Positions 19,162-28,873 of a stretch of DNA of 37,464 nucleotides are shown in pieces (position 1 is the first letter of the stretch; every line of letters starts with the position of its first letter). Source of the DNA: an uncultured Granulicella sp. (GTDB taxonomy: Bacteria > Acidobacteriota > Terriglobia > Terriglobales > Acidobacteriaceae); the NCBI GenBank assembly GCA_937873145.1, contig CALMVK010000251.1, positions 1 through 37,464 of the forward strand, given 5' to 3'. Position numbers and translations under genes: made by a program. Under the pieces are notes generated by a model. The model had not been told where the DNA came from, made no database searches, and worked only from the letters and a program-made list of their open reading frames with translations.

Positions 19162-21354
19162 GTGTTCCTGCATCCACCGACTACCGACATGCGAGTCGCC
19201 GGTCCTACAATCGATGGTGGGCGTCCGAACCGGAGCGCTCCGCCACCCGCTAAGGTGTTTGTCGTCAGGCCGTTAGAAATAGGAGCAACCCTGCACCGCA
19301 CTCTTCCCCTTGCCGCTCTCTTTGCCGGTCTCGCAGCCCGCTCTCAAACTGCTCCGCCGCCCCAGTCCTTGCTCCCGATTGCCGACCAGGTCACCGTTAC
19401 CGCGACACGCTCCTCCTCGCCCCTTGGAGAGACCGCCAAGACCGTATTCCGCCTCTCTTCACACGTCCTCCACGACTATCCTGCCCTCACCCTCGACGAA
19501 TCCCTTCGCCAGCACGCCGGTTTTGAGCTCTACCGGCGTGCGCCCTCGCGCATCGCCAATCCCACCAGCGAAGGCGTCTCCCTGCGCGGGCTTGGCTCCA
19601 CCGCCGCCAGCCGCACCCTGGTGCTGGAGGACGGCGCGCCGCTCAACGATCCCTTCGGCGGCTACATCCATTGGTCCGAGCAGCCTCAAAGCACCATTGA
19701 GTCCGTCACCCTGGTCACCGGAGGAGGCTCCGACCTCTACGGCTCAAGCGCCCTCGGCGGCGTTATCGACATTGTCCCCGTCTCTCCCGCCGCTCCCTTC
19801 TTCGATCTCTCCGGCATGGGCGGCTCCCAGGCCACCTCCGACCTCTCCTCCCAGGCCTCCAGCGTCTTCACCCCGCTCGCTGTACTCGGCGCCGGTGAGT
19901 CCATCCACACCGCCGGCTACGTCGTCACTGCTCCCTCGCTGGCCGGTGTAGTCGACGTCCCCGCCGACCTGCGCAGCCAAAGCTACCGTACCGAACTTGG
20001 CCGCCGTACCTTCCCGAACCAGCGCTTTTTCCTCACCGGCAATCTCCTCGACGAGACGCGGAACAACGGCACGCCCGTCCAAACCAACGCCACCCGCCTC
20101 TGGCGCTATCTCGGCGGCTTCGACACGCCCGCGCAGGCTCCCGTCACCGCCCGCGGCCGCCTCTTCGGCTCCGACGAAGGCTACCGGCAGAGCTTCTCGG
20201 CGATCAGTCCCACGCGTGCGAGCGAAACCCTTACCCGCCTCGAGCGCGTCCACACGCAGGAGCTTGGCGGTACTGGCGACGCCACCTTACAGCTCGGTCC
20301 ATTCGCCCTCGTCTCCGGTGCAGACCTCCGCGATCTCCGCGCCAGCGACGACGAGACTCCCATCGCCAATGGCCGAGCCAATGGATTGCAGGATGTCTCC
20401 GCCCGCCAACGATTCTTCGGCGGCTTCGGCGAACTGCTGGCAAGTCATGGAGGCTGGTCCGGCGCAGCCTCTCTGCGCGCCGACCGCGCCTCCAATCTCA
20501 GCATCGTCCAGACCACCGTAGCCTCCGCGGCCCCCACCGCGATCCCGTCTCGCGTCACTTCTCCTGACCGCACCGAGATCGTCCTCAGCCCGCGCCTTGG
20601 CGTCGTCCGCGCCCTTGGTTCAAACGTTACCCTCCACGCCAGCGGTTTTCGGGCCTTCCGCACCCCTACCTTCAACGAGCTCTACCACACCGGACAGGTC
20701 GGCCAGGAGATCACCTTGCCCAACGCTTCACTCGTCTCTGAGCGCGGCACCGGTTGGGAGCTGGGCACCTCCATCCAGCCGAACCGTCGGCTCCCATTTG
20801 CGCTGCAAGCCACCTACTTTTGGACTGTCGTCAATCGCCCCGTCTCCGCCGTCGAGATCGCTCAAACTGCTACCACCCTTACCGAACGGCGGGAAAACCT
20901 CGGCCAGATCCGAAGCCGCGGCGTCGAGCTCGCCGTCGCCTGGCGCCCTGGAAGAGCCTTGTCCGCCAACCTTGGCTATCAGTACGCCGATGCCACAGTC
21001 ACCAAGTTCTCCGTCCAGCCTTCGCTCGTCGGCTTGTGGATCCCGCAGGTTCCGCGCCAGTCGTTCACGGCGCAGCTTCGCTCGGACAGTCCCCGCTGGG
21101 GGCAGGCGACCGTGGCCGTTCGTGCCAGCAGCCAAGCCTTCGACGACACCGCTAACCAATTCCCCCTGGCCGCCTTCTTTCAGTTAGACGCTTCGTGGCG
21201 CCGGGCCTTGAACCGCAGAGTCACCGTGCAGGTCCTGGCCCAGAATCTGACCGATCGGCGCCAACAGGTTTCGCGCACGCCCATTCTTACGCTCGGAACC
21301 CCGATCTTCGCCGAGGCTGGCCTCCAGCTTCACTTGGGCAGACAAGCTCCCTGA
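19162..21354 (+). CDS. TonB-dependent outer-membrane receptor
   Basis: Plug domain QVTVTATRSSSPLGETAKTV..GVSLRGLGSTAASRTLVLEDGAPLNDPFGGYIHW...VTGGGSDLYGSSALGGVIDIV, followed by beta-barrel repeats. Real start probably further in (e.g. GTG 19255). Confidence 0.88.
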   Translation: MFLHPPTTDMRVAGPTIDGGRPNRSAPPPAKVFVVRPLEIGATLHRTLPLAALFAGLAARSQTAPPPQSLLPIADQVTVTATRSSSPLGETAKTVFRLSSHVLHDYPALTLDESLRQHAGFELYRRAPSRIANPTSEGVSLRGLGSTAASRTLVLEDGAPLNDPFGGYIHWSEQPQSTIESVTLVTGGGSDLYGSSALGGVIDIVPVSPAAPFFDLSGMGGSQATSDLSSQASSVFTPLAVLGAGESIHTAGYVVTAPSLAGVVDVPADLRSQSYRTELGRRTFPNQRFFLTGNLLDETRNNGTPVQTNATRLWRYLGGFDTPAQAPVTARGRLFGSDEGYRQSFSAISPTRASETLTRLERVHTQELGGTGDATLQLGPFALVSGADLRDLRASDDETPIANGRANGLQDVSARQRFFGGFGELLASHGGWSGAASLRADRASNLSIVQTTVASAAPTAIPSRVTSPDRTEIVLSPRLGVVRALGSNVTLHASGFRAFRTPTFNELYHTGQVGQEITLPNASLVSERGTGWELGTSIQPNRRLPFALQATYFWTVVNRPVSAVEIAQTATTLTERRENLGQIRSRGVELAVAWRPGRALSANLGYQYADATVTKFSVQPSLVGLWIPQVPRQSFTAQLRSDSPRWGQATVAVRASSQAFDDTANQFPLAAFFQLDASWRRALNRRVTVQVLAQNLTDRRQQVSRTPILTLGTPIFAEAGLQLHLGRQAP

Positions 21355-21530
21355 ATGCTTGGTCTGTGGATAACTTGCTGTTCCCGAAAGGCGAAAAAAA
21401 GGCGAAACTAGGCCATGGTCTTCGTCACTCCAATGCACCCGCATCCTCAAACCAGCCGCGCCGCCCGTTGCTTGGTCTTCATGCGTGGCGTTGCGCGTCT
21501 CCGAGCGATCCCCAGTCAAGGTGCGTGCGC

Positions 21531-22457
21531 ATGATTCCTTTTCAGCTGAAACGCACACGCTGGAGCGACGAGGAGATGCGCGAAATTGAGGTGGCGCTCC
21601 CTGTGCGCCGCGGACGTGGTCTCGCCTCCGGTCTTCGCGCCGAGCTCAGCCAACGCAATCGCACTACCAGCAAACCGCACGAACTCACCCGTGGAGCTAC
21701 GCCCTCAGTCATCTACGCCCCCTGCGAAGCCACCCACGGCAACTTTCTGGACGCCTCCTACCGGCGCATCCTCGCTCATCCCGCCTGGGCCGCCCGCCTC
21801 CAGAAGCCGCACAGTGCCAAAGGCCAGGCCGGGCTTACCGGTCCGGACGAAGAGGTGCGCTCCTGGTGCGAGCTCGACGCCGCGACCAGCTCCGACGCGC
21901 TGCTGATGAATGTCTTCTGCTACCCTCGCGTGCTGCATACGGCCAGGCTGTGCAGCTTGCTGGGCGTCGCTCCGGGCACCGCGCCCATCTTCGGCTATCA
22001 CCCCAAGATTCCTGTCCAGCCCGCGTACTCCGCCGCTCCATACTTTCCCGACCGCACCGAAGTCGACATGCGGCTCGGCCCGCTGCTGGTCGAAGCCAAG
22101 CTCACCGAGTCCGACTTCCAGTTCGCGCCTGCCCGCCTGCTGGAGCGCTACCCCGGTTTCACCGCCATCTTCGATCGCGATCTTCTCCACTTCACCGCGC
22201 GCGGCGTGCGTTCCTACCAGCTCATCCGTGGCGTCCTGGCGGCCCATAGCGAAGAGGCTCTCTTCTGTGTTCTGCTGGACAGCCGTCGCGCCGACCTCCT
22301 CGAAGACTGGTACGGTATCCTCCGCGCCGTTCGCAGTCCCATTCTCCAGGCGCGGCTGCGCGTGCTCACCTGGCAGGAGATCGCCGCTACGCTTCCCCTA
22401 GTCATACGCACTTTTCTCGAAGTCAAGTACGGCATCCTGCCCGCATCTGACCGTTGA
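21531..22457 (+). CDS. Putative PD-(D/E)XK-fold nuclease-like protein
   Basis: MIPFQLKRTRWSDEEMREIEVALP...RTEVDMRLGPLLVEAKLTESDFQ gives D-X8-EAK. Track ORF begins at 21195 inside the receptor gene; ATG 21531 is the plausible start. Confidence 0.55.
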   Translation: MIPFQLKRTRWSDEEMREIEVALPVRRGRGLASGLRAELSQRNRTTSKPHELTRGATPSVIYAPCEATHGNFLDASYRRILAHPAWAARLQKPHSAKGQAGLTGPDEEVRSWCELDAATSSDALLMNVFCYPRVLHTARLCSLLGVAPGTAPIFGYHPKIPVQPAYSAAPYFPDRTEVDMRLGPLLVEAKLTESDFQFAPARLLERYPGFTAIFDRDLLHFTARGVRSYQLIRGVLAAHSEEALFCVLLDSRRADLLEDWYGILRAVRSPILQARLRVLTWQEIAATLPLVIRTFLEVKYGILPASDR

Positions 22458-22479
22458 AGCGCAGGCCACCTCAACGGTC
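22449..22479 (+). terminator. Perfect 9-bp stem hairpin overlapping the nuclease stop codon (possible terminator/processing element)
   Basis: GACCGTTGA-agcgcaggccacc-TCAACGGTC; the stop TGA (22455-22457) lies in the left arm. No U-tract follows. Confidence 0.35.
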
Positions 22480-22648
22480 CATAGGTGCTCCGTCCCTGAA
22501 TGTGCCTTTACAGCGGATCAGGCGGATCTCACAAGGTGAGAGGAGACCCGGTATAGGGTGCAAGGTTGACTGTATCTCTGCTGAGGGCCGCGACTTTGCG
22601 TTCGTATCTGCGTCACACGAAAGAGAGCGGGAAACCAGGGAGGCTGGC

Positions 22649-23236
22649 ATGACCAGGCAAGGTCAGTGGATCGTAGGATCAGCCGCACTGCATGTACTTT
22701 TGTTGGCGGCCCTGCTGCACAGCAACCGGATGCACCTCGCACCATCCAAGCATCCCGGCACCCGGAAGGGCACGCATCTCGCCCTCGTCTATAACCCTGG
22801 ACACGCGGCCTCAGCCACCGTACAAGCCGCCATCGAGCCGCGCGAGACCTCTCTGTCTCGTCATCTCAAGTTCAAAGCCGTTCCCGAGAAGCCGGCCGTG
22901 GCATCCATCGCGTCTTCCAGCGCTGCTGCCGGATCGTCGCAGGGTAACAACGCTCTCGGTGCCGGCAATGTCACCGTAGCCTTGGCCACGTTCTTCCCGT
23001 GGCCTCGCCCCGATCTTTCGACACTCCCCCATGGCAGCCGTGGCGACGTCGTCGTCGACATCACGATTGATCAGGATGGAAAAATTGTCGAAACCCAGGT
23101 CTCTCAAAGCATGGGATCGGTCATCGACCAATCCGTTCTCTCCACCATCCAGAGCTGGACGTTCAAACCTGCTACCAGGGACGGCGTCGCTGTGCCGAGT
23201 GAGCAGGAGCTGCTCTTCCACTTCGAGCACGCCTAG
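22649..23236 (+). CDS. TonB-like energy transducer (TonB C-terminal domain)
   Basis: N-terminal TM (WIVGSAALHVLLLAALL); C-terminal GDVVVDITIDQDGKIVETQVSQSMGSVIDQSVLSTIQSWTFKPATRDGVAV matches the TonB family C-terminal pattern. Start taken at internal ATG of the track ORF. Confidence 0.75.
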   Translation: MTRQGQWIVGSAALHVLLLAALLHSNRMHLAPSKHPGTRKGTHLALVYNPGHAASATVQAAIEPRETSLSRHLKFKAVPEKPAVASIASSSAAAGSSQGNNALGAGNVTVALATFFPWPRPDLSTLPHGSRGDVVVDITIDQDGKIVETQVSQSMGSVIDQSVLSTIQSWTFKPATRDGVAVPSEQELLFHFEHA

Positions 23237-23251
23237 AGCGGGCCGTACGGC

Positions 23252-23536
23252 TCAGCGAGCCTTATGTACCCCGTGGCTCTCAAGCGTATCCAGTTCGGCA
23301 AGAACGCTTGCGGCCTCGCTCTCTAAGAGCTGGCGCTGCTCACTGTAATCCTGCTCCGGGTATTTACCCGCCAGATACTCAAAATTGAGATCGCGCAGAT
23401 TGGCATAGATTGCATCCTTGCGCTCGGTCAGCGAGTCCGCGCGAGTCTTATCTGCCTGGACAAACGGATTGCGATCCGGCCAGAAGATAAAAAGAAAGCA
23501 AATCACGGTCAAAACGAGACCGGCAATTAGGCTCAT
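23252..23536 (-). CDS. Small CcmI-like cytochrome c biogenesis protein
   Basis: 94 aa: single TM plus RADSLTERKDAIYANLRDLNFEYLAGKYPEQDYSEQRQLLESEAA, a CcmI N-terminal-like pattern; stop/start overlap TGATG with ccmH. Confidence 0.6.
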   Translation of the reverse strand: MSLIAGLVLTVICFLFIFWPDRNPFVQADKTRADSLTERKDAIYANLRDLNFEYLAGKYPEQDYSEQRQLLESEAASVLAELDTLESHGVHKAR

Positions 23537-24048
23537 CAGTACTCCGTCTCGCGCCGAATGCGATCCCGCAAAGCATCGGCTCTAGGCGAGTTGGAAGAGT
23601 GCGCATCCGTATGCGGCCCATGGGCGAGTGCCAGGCTTTGCTTTTGCGTCCAAAGCCGGACCAGCAACGCAGTCCCGACAGTGCCAAGCAGAAAAATGGC
23701 AATGGGTACAATCCAGGCAACATTATCGAAGCCACCCCGGATGGGTGCTGCCAGCACACTTGCGCCGTACTTGTTGACGAACCAGTTGAGGATCAGCGAG
23801 TCGGCTCCCGTACCGTTTGGTCCGGCAAGCTGAGCCTGCAGTTCATTGATCATGCGCGCAGAGTCTGGACAGCCTACGTGGTTGCACTCAAGCAGCACCT
23901 GCCCACAACTGCAGACGCACATCATGTTATGGCCAATGCGACCGAATCGGGCTCCAGGATCGGAGGAGCCATCGGCGCCAAGCATCACCACGGCCAGCAG
24001 GCAGACCAGTGCGGAGCCAAGCCACCGCCGTGCCATACGATCAAACAT
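23536..24048 (-). CDS. ccmH: Cytochrome c-type biogenesis protein CcmH/NrfF-like
   Basis: Signal/TM, then CVCSCGQVLLECNHVGCPDSARMINELQAQL...ILNWFVNKYGASVLAAP and a C-terminal TM. ATG 24048 overlaps the end of ccmF by 8 bp. Confidence 0.75.
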   Translation of the reverse strand: MFDRMARRWLGSALVCLLAVVMLGADGSSDPGARFGRIGHNMMCVCSCGQVLLECNHVGCPDSARMINELQAQLAGPNGTGADSLILNWFVNKYGASVLAAPIRGGFDNVAWIVPIAIFLLGTVGTALLVRLWTQKQSLALAHGPHTDAHSSNSPRADALRDRIRRETEY

Positions 24049-26119
24049 GCTGCACCTCCGCATGCGCAGGGATCGCGGCAGCGGCAAGCGACTCACGTCT
24101 GCGCGCGGCGACGCTGGGCGCCAAGGCAAAAAGTGTACCGGCAATCACGATCAACACACCTACCCAGATCCAGGAGATCAGCGGATTGAGGAACGCCTTG
24201 ATGATCGGGCGGTTGGTGTCGGGATTGCGACCCTCGAAGATGACGTACAGATCGCCCAGCGGGGTAGAGTGCAGCGCAACCATGGTCGAGCTGGTCTCGC
24301 TGGCATGATAGAAGCGCTTTTCGGGCGCAAGCTGCGTGACATGCTTCCCATGCTTGGTAACGTCGAGCAGCGCAAAGTCAGTGTCGTAGTTGGCGTTTGA
24401 ATCCTGCGTGTAAGACTGGCAAACAAGGTGGTATGGGCCGATGTTCATCGCGTCGTTGAAGCCCATCTCCTGCTCATGCGACTGGTTGAAGGCTCCACCG
24501 GCAATCCCGATAAACATGACCACTACGCCGAAGTGAACCAGGTAGCCCCCATAGCGACGGGTGTTGCGGCGCATCAGGATGCCGGTCGCTACCAGCAGAT
24601 TGGCTCCAGTCTGGGTCCGGACAACGTTGGCTCCACGCAGAAATTCAGCAAAGATAGCGGTGGTGACGCCGGCTGCAAGCGAGAAGGCGAGCAGCGAAAA
24701 GAAGGAAGACTGCCAAGTGTCTCCGGCCGCCCATGGACGCACGCCAGCGATCATCAAGCCGGCGGCTGAGAATGCAAAGGCGATCCCGGGAAGGATGAAG
24801 TTGCGTCGAATCGACCGCAGCGATGTGGCGCGCCACGCAAGCAGCGGACCGATGCCGGTCAGCATGAGCAGAAAGAGGCCAATCGGGATATTCACGCGGT
24901 TATAAAACGGTGCGCCGACCGTGGTCTTGGTGCCATCGATGTACTCACTCAACACGGGAAACAGCGTACCCCAGAGCACCACGAAGCAGGCAGCCAGCAG
25001 CACCAGATTGTTGAACAAAAAGCTGGACTCGCGAGAGACCACCGACTCCAACCGGTTTTCAGTCGCAAGGTGGTCGCGCTGCTTGAAGAACGTAAACAGG
25101 CACACCGCCAGTATCAGCGCCATGAAGCCGACGAACCAGTTGCCGATGTCCGATGACGCAAAGGCGTGCACAGAACTGACCAGGCCGGCGCGGGTCAAAA
25201 GCGTGCCGAGCAGCGTAAGCAGGAACGTCGTAAAGATGAGCCAGACGTTCCAGGATTTCATCATGCCGCGCTTCTCCTGCATCATCACCGAGTGCAGAAA
25301 AGCGGTGCCGGTCAGCCATGGCATCAGGCTGGCATTCTCGACCGGATCCCAACCCCAGTACCCTCCCCAACCGAGGACCGAATAGGCCCAGTGCGCGCCG
25401 AGGAAGATGCCCCCCGTCAAAAACATCCACGTGACCATCGTCCAGCGCCGGGTGATGGCGATCCATTTCTCGCCCGGATACCGCATCATCAACGCCCCAA
25501 GCGCGAACGCAAACGGCACCGAGAATCCCACATACCCCAGGTACAGCATCGGCGGATGGATGACCATCTCCGGATATTGCAGCAGAGGATTGAGGCCAAA
25601 GCCGTTTGCGGCCAGCGGGCCTGGCTCTAGTGCAAACGGCGGCGCGGCAAACACCAGCAGCAGCAGAAAGAAAACCTGCACGGAGGAGAGAATGGTAGAC
25701 GCGTACGCCGAGAGCCGCACGTCCACCTTATGGCGCACACGAAGCACAAAGCCATAGGTGGCCAGTAGCCAGCTCCAAAGCAGCAGCGAACCTTCCTGCC
25801 CAGACCAAAGCGCGGAAAACTTATAGGCGGTCGGAAGTTCGCGGTTGGTGTGGTGGAGGATGTAGCTCAGCGAGTAGTCGTTGGTGAAGGCCGCATAGAC
25901 CAGCGCGAACGCAGCACAAGAGACCGCAAGGAAGGTGCAGATACCGGCGCGTCGGGCAGTTTCCTGCAGACGGGAAGACTGTGCTAACGCAGCCGTGCCG
26001 GCGAACTGATGGTGGGACCGCCAAAGGGAAAAACCTCCGGCAAGCAGCGTATAAGCGCTAAGCATAAGCGCGATCAGCAGCGAGAAGCTGCCGAATTCCG
26101 GCATAGGGTGCTGGTTCAT
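24041..26119 (-). CDS. ccmF: Cytochrome c heme lyase CcmF
   Basis: Polytopic protein with WGGYWGWDPVENASLMPWL (WWD domain) and VHPPMLYLGYVGFSVPFAFAL. Confidence 0.93.
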   Translation of the reverse strand: MNQHPMPEFGSFSLLIALMLSAYTLLAGGFSLWRSHHQFAGTAALAQSSRLQETARRAGICTFLAVSCAAFALVYAAFTNDYSLSYILHHTNRELPTAYKFSALWSGQEGSLLLWSWLLATYGFVLRVRHKVDVRLSAYASTILSSVQVFFLLLLVFAAPPFALEPGPLAANGFGLNPLLQYPEMVIHPPMLYLGYVGFSVPFAFALGALMMRYPGEKWIAITRRWTMVTWMFLTGGIFLGAHWAYSVLGWGGYWGWDPVENASLMPWLTGTAFLHSVMMQEKRGMMKSWNVWLIFTTFLLTLLGTLLTRAGLVSSVHAFASSDIGNWFVGFMALILAVCLFTFFKQRDHLATENRLESVVSRESSFLFNNLVLLAACFVVLWGTLFPVLSEYIDGTKTTVGAPFYNRVNIPIGLFLLMLTGIGPLLAWRATSLRSIRRNFILPGIAFAFSAAGLMIAGVRPWAAGDTWQSSFFSLLAFSLAAGVTTAIFAEFLRGANVVRTQTGANLLVATGILMRRNTRRYGGYLVHFGVVVMFIGIAGGAFNQSHEQEMGFNDAMNIGPYHLVCQSYTQDSNANYDTDFALLDVTKHGKHVTQLAPEKRFYHASETSSTMVALHSTPLGDLYVIFEGRNPDTNRPIIKAFLNPLISWIWVGVLIVIAGTLFALAPSVAARRRESLAAAAIPAHAEVQHV

Positions 26120-26256
26120 CGGTCCGTCCGAAGCCTCTAATATATTGTCTCAGGTTTTAGAGACGATTCTGGAGACGGAACGCTTACCGCACAAGAACAA
26201 GCCCTGACCGTTCATCCTGCATCATTCCAGCAGGCATTTCTACCAGAGGAGAGAGC

Positions 26257-26679
26257 TTAGCCCTGGTCTGCTGCCGCAGAGAGCAGTTGCTGAACGCTGG
26301 CTAGCAGATGATCCGGCATCAAGGGCTTGAGCCGAAACTGTACCTTCAAGCCCTGATACTCCTCCTCCGCCTCCTCCAACCCACTGATGACAAGAACGGG
26401 AAGCGTTTTACGCTCTTCGCGCAACGCACGCACGAACTCGGCGCCGGTCATCCCGGGCATGATGTGGTCGGTAATCACCAAACGAATCTCCGCCGGAAAA
26501 TCGCTGGTCCTGATCTGTTCCAGGGCACGCTTGGGATTCAGTACGGCAAACACGTAGTATCCAGCCCGTTTTAGAATCGCTTGCCGGGTTGCCGCCTGCA
26601 CCGCATTATCGTCCACCAGCAGAATCGCCGGGGACGTAGCTACACCTGTTTCTTTTTCCAGTGTTTCCATTCCGGCCAT
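26257..26679 (-). CDS. Stand-alone response regulator receiver protein
   Basis: AILLVDDNAVQAATRQAILKRAGY...IRLVITDHIMPGMTGAEFV...PVLVISG...FRLKPL: DD, phospho-acceptor D, S/T and K of a REC domain. Internal ATG near 26679 preferred over track start 26961. Confidence 0.85.
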   Translation of the reverse strand: MAGMETLEKETGVATSPAILLVDDNAVQAATRQAILKRAGYYVFAVLNPKRALEQIRTSDFPAEIRLVITDHIMPGMTGAEFVRALREERKTLPVLVISGLEEAEEEYQGLKVQFRLKPLMPDHLLASVQQLLSAAADQG

Positions 26680-26947
26680 CCTTTGCGTCTCCTGTTTGTG
26701 CCTGCGGCCGATGGCTGCGGAACTAGATGGGATGCATCGCGGTACGCAGTGGTTCGCCTTTGCCCCAAGGTTCTGAGCACGAATCGCCAACACTCGTGTG
26801 AAACGCGATAGCCGTAAAGAAATAGTCAGTGGACGGTACAGCAGGAAACAAGTACATTGCCCGAAGAGATTCTTTGCGTTCAAGTAAGGGATAGTACGGG
26901 ACTTGCTGTGTCTGGTTCCGGGGTGGATCGAGGAACGAAGGGACTCC

Positions 26948-28849
26948 ATGGACCTAACCAAAGCGGCAAACCTGACCGGGATCGACTGGCTGATTATGCT
27001 GGTCTACTTCGCGTTCGTGCTTGGCATTGGGTTTGCGCTGAAGCGGTACATGCGCACATCCAACGATTTTTTCCTGGCAGGCCGCTCCATTCCAGCCTGG
27101 GTGTGCGGACTCGCGTTCATCTCGGCAAATTTGGGTGCGCAGGAGGTGATCGGCATGGGCGCCTCGGGCGCCAAGTACGGGATCATCACCAGCCACTTCT
27201 ACTGGATCGGGGCTGTCCCCGCCATGTGCTTCGTCGGCATCTTCATGATGCCCTTCTACTACGGGTCGAAAGCCCGGTCCGTGCCCGAGTATCTGCGCAT
27301 GCGCTTCGACGAGAAAACACGCGCCCTCAACGCATTCTCGTTCGCCATCATGACCGTCTTTTCCTCAGGCATCTCCATGTACGCCATGGCGCTGCTCATC
27401 CAGACGCTGGGCCTGTTCCACGGCATCATTCCGGACGCCTACATCTTCCACGTCAGCGTGCTGCTCAGCGCGGTCATCGTCCTCGGCTACATCTTTCTCG
27501 GCGGCTTGACCAGCGCGATCTACAACGAGGTTCTGCAGTTCTTCCTCATCGTGGCAGGCTTCGCGCCGCTGGTGTGGATCGGCCTCCGCAACGTCGGCGG
27601 ATGGCAAGGAATCCGGCAGTCGCTGCCCGCCACCATGACACACTCCTGGCGGGGAATGGCGCATGCCAGCACCAACTCGCTCGGCGTCGAGTGGGTAGGC
27701 CTGGCCATGGGACTGGGATTTGTCCTCTCCTTCGGCTACTGGTGCACCGACTTTCTGGTCATCCAGCGCGCCATGGCCGCGGACAGTGAAGTCTCGGCAC
27801 GGCGCGTGCCTTTGATCGCGGCGATCCCGAAGATGTTCTTTCCCTTCCTCGTCATCTTGCCGGGATTGATCGCAGTGACGGTGACCAGCCGCATGTCCTC
27901 TGTGCCCAGCGGAGAGGTCACAGCCGCCACGCTCGCCGCGCGCGACGCTGTTCAGCCCCTCACGGAGACGGAGTCACAAGACAAGCACGGCCGAGAGGTT
28001 TTGACGCTCGGCAACATCGCCAAACCCGTGCCGCTCGATGAGGCGCACCCAACCGGCATCATCCCGCTCAAGTACGATCCACGGACTGGCAAGCAGGTCT
28101 TCAACGCGGACGGAACCCCCACCTATAACTACGACCTCGCCATCCCCGTCATGCTGCTGCACTATTTTCCCACCGGCATCCTGGGCCTTGGCCTGACGGC
28201 GCTTCTGGCCAGCTTCATGTCTGGCATGGCCGGCAATGTGACAGCCTTCAACACCGTCTGGACCTACGACATCTATCAGGCCTACATCAACAAGCGCGGC
28301 ACCGACGAGCATTACCTGTGGATGGGACGCGCGGCGACCGTGGGAGGTGTGCTGCTTTCGGTTGGCGCGGCCTACCTGGCAACCAACTTCAACAACATCA
28401 TGGACGCGCTGCAGCTGATCTTCTCGCTGGTCAACGCGCCGCTCTTCGCCACCTTTCTGCTAGGCATGTTCTGGAAGCGCACCACCGGCCATGGCGCCTT
28501 CGCGGGTCTGCTGGCCGGCACCGGCGCGGCGCTGCTGCATCATGGGCTTACGTTGCCGGCCGATGCTACGCCCGGCATTCACGGCGCCTGGCTGCACCTG
28601 GTGCATACCTATCCCTCAGACATGGCGCAGAACTTCTGGACCGCCATCTTCGCGTTCACGGTAAATCTGCTGGTGACCATCGCCGTGTCGCTGGCCACCC
28701 AACCGCGTCCGGACGCCGAGCTGGTGGGCCTGGTGTACTCGTTGACGCCGAAGCCGGTCGATACTCACCTGACCTGGTATCAAAAGCCTGCTACCCTGGC
28801 CGTCGCGGTGCTGGTCATGCTGGTGGTCTTGAACCTGGTCTTCGCGTAA
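26948..28849 (+). CDS. Sodium:solute symporter (SSS family)
   Basis: MDLTKAANLTGIDWLIMLVYFAFVLGIGFALKRYMRTSNDFFLAGRSIPAWVCGLAFISANLGAQEVIGMGASG...: SSS N-terminal signature; many TM helices. Confidence 0.92.
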   Translation: MDLTKAANLTGIDWLIMLVYFAFVLGIGFALKRYMRTSNDFFLAGRSIPAWVCGLAFISANLGAQEVIGMGASGAKYGIITSHFYWIGAVPAMCFVGIFMMPFYYGSKARSVPEYLRMRFDEKTRALNAFSFAIMTVFSSGISMYAMALLIQTLGLFHGIIPDAYIFHVSVLLSAVIVLGYIFLGGLTSAIYNEVLQFFLIVAGFAPLVWIGLRNVGGWQGIRQSLPATMTHSWRGMAHASTNSLGVEWVGLAMGLGFVLSFGYWCTDFLVIQRAMAADSEVSARRVPLIAAIPKMFFPFLVILPGLIAVTVTSRMSSVPSGEVTAATLAARDAVQPLTETESQDKHGREVLTLGNIAKPVPLDEAHPTGIIPLKYDPRTGKQVFNADGTPTYNYDLAIPVMLLHYFPTGILGLGLTALLASFMSGMAGNVTAFNTVWTYDIYQAYINKRGTDEHYLWMGRAATVGGVLLSVGAAYLATNFNNIMDALQLIFSLVNAPLFATFLLGMFWKRTTGHGAFAGLLAGTGAALLHHGLTLPADATPGIHGAWLHLVHTYPSDMAQNFWTAIFAFTVNLLVTIAVSLATQPRPDAELVGLVYSLTPKPVDTHLTWYQKPATLAVAVLVMLVVLNLVFA

Positions 28850-28873
28850 CCACCAGCATCCAAAAGGAGCTTC

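Noticed and set aside
19310-19951. Pro/Ser-rich 213-aa plus-strand ORF
   Set aside because: Out-of-frame reading of the TonB-dependent receptor; low-complexity artefact of GC-rich codons.
26857-27789. 310-aa Arg/His-rich plus-strand ORF
   Set aside because: Out-of-frame overlap of the SSS symporter, which has a coherent family signature in the other frame.
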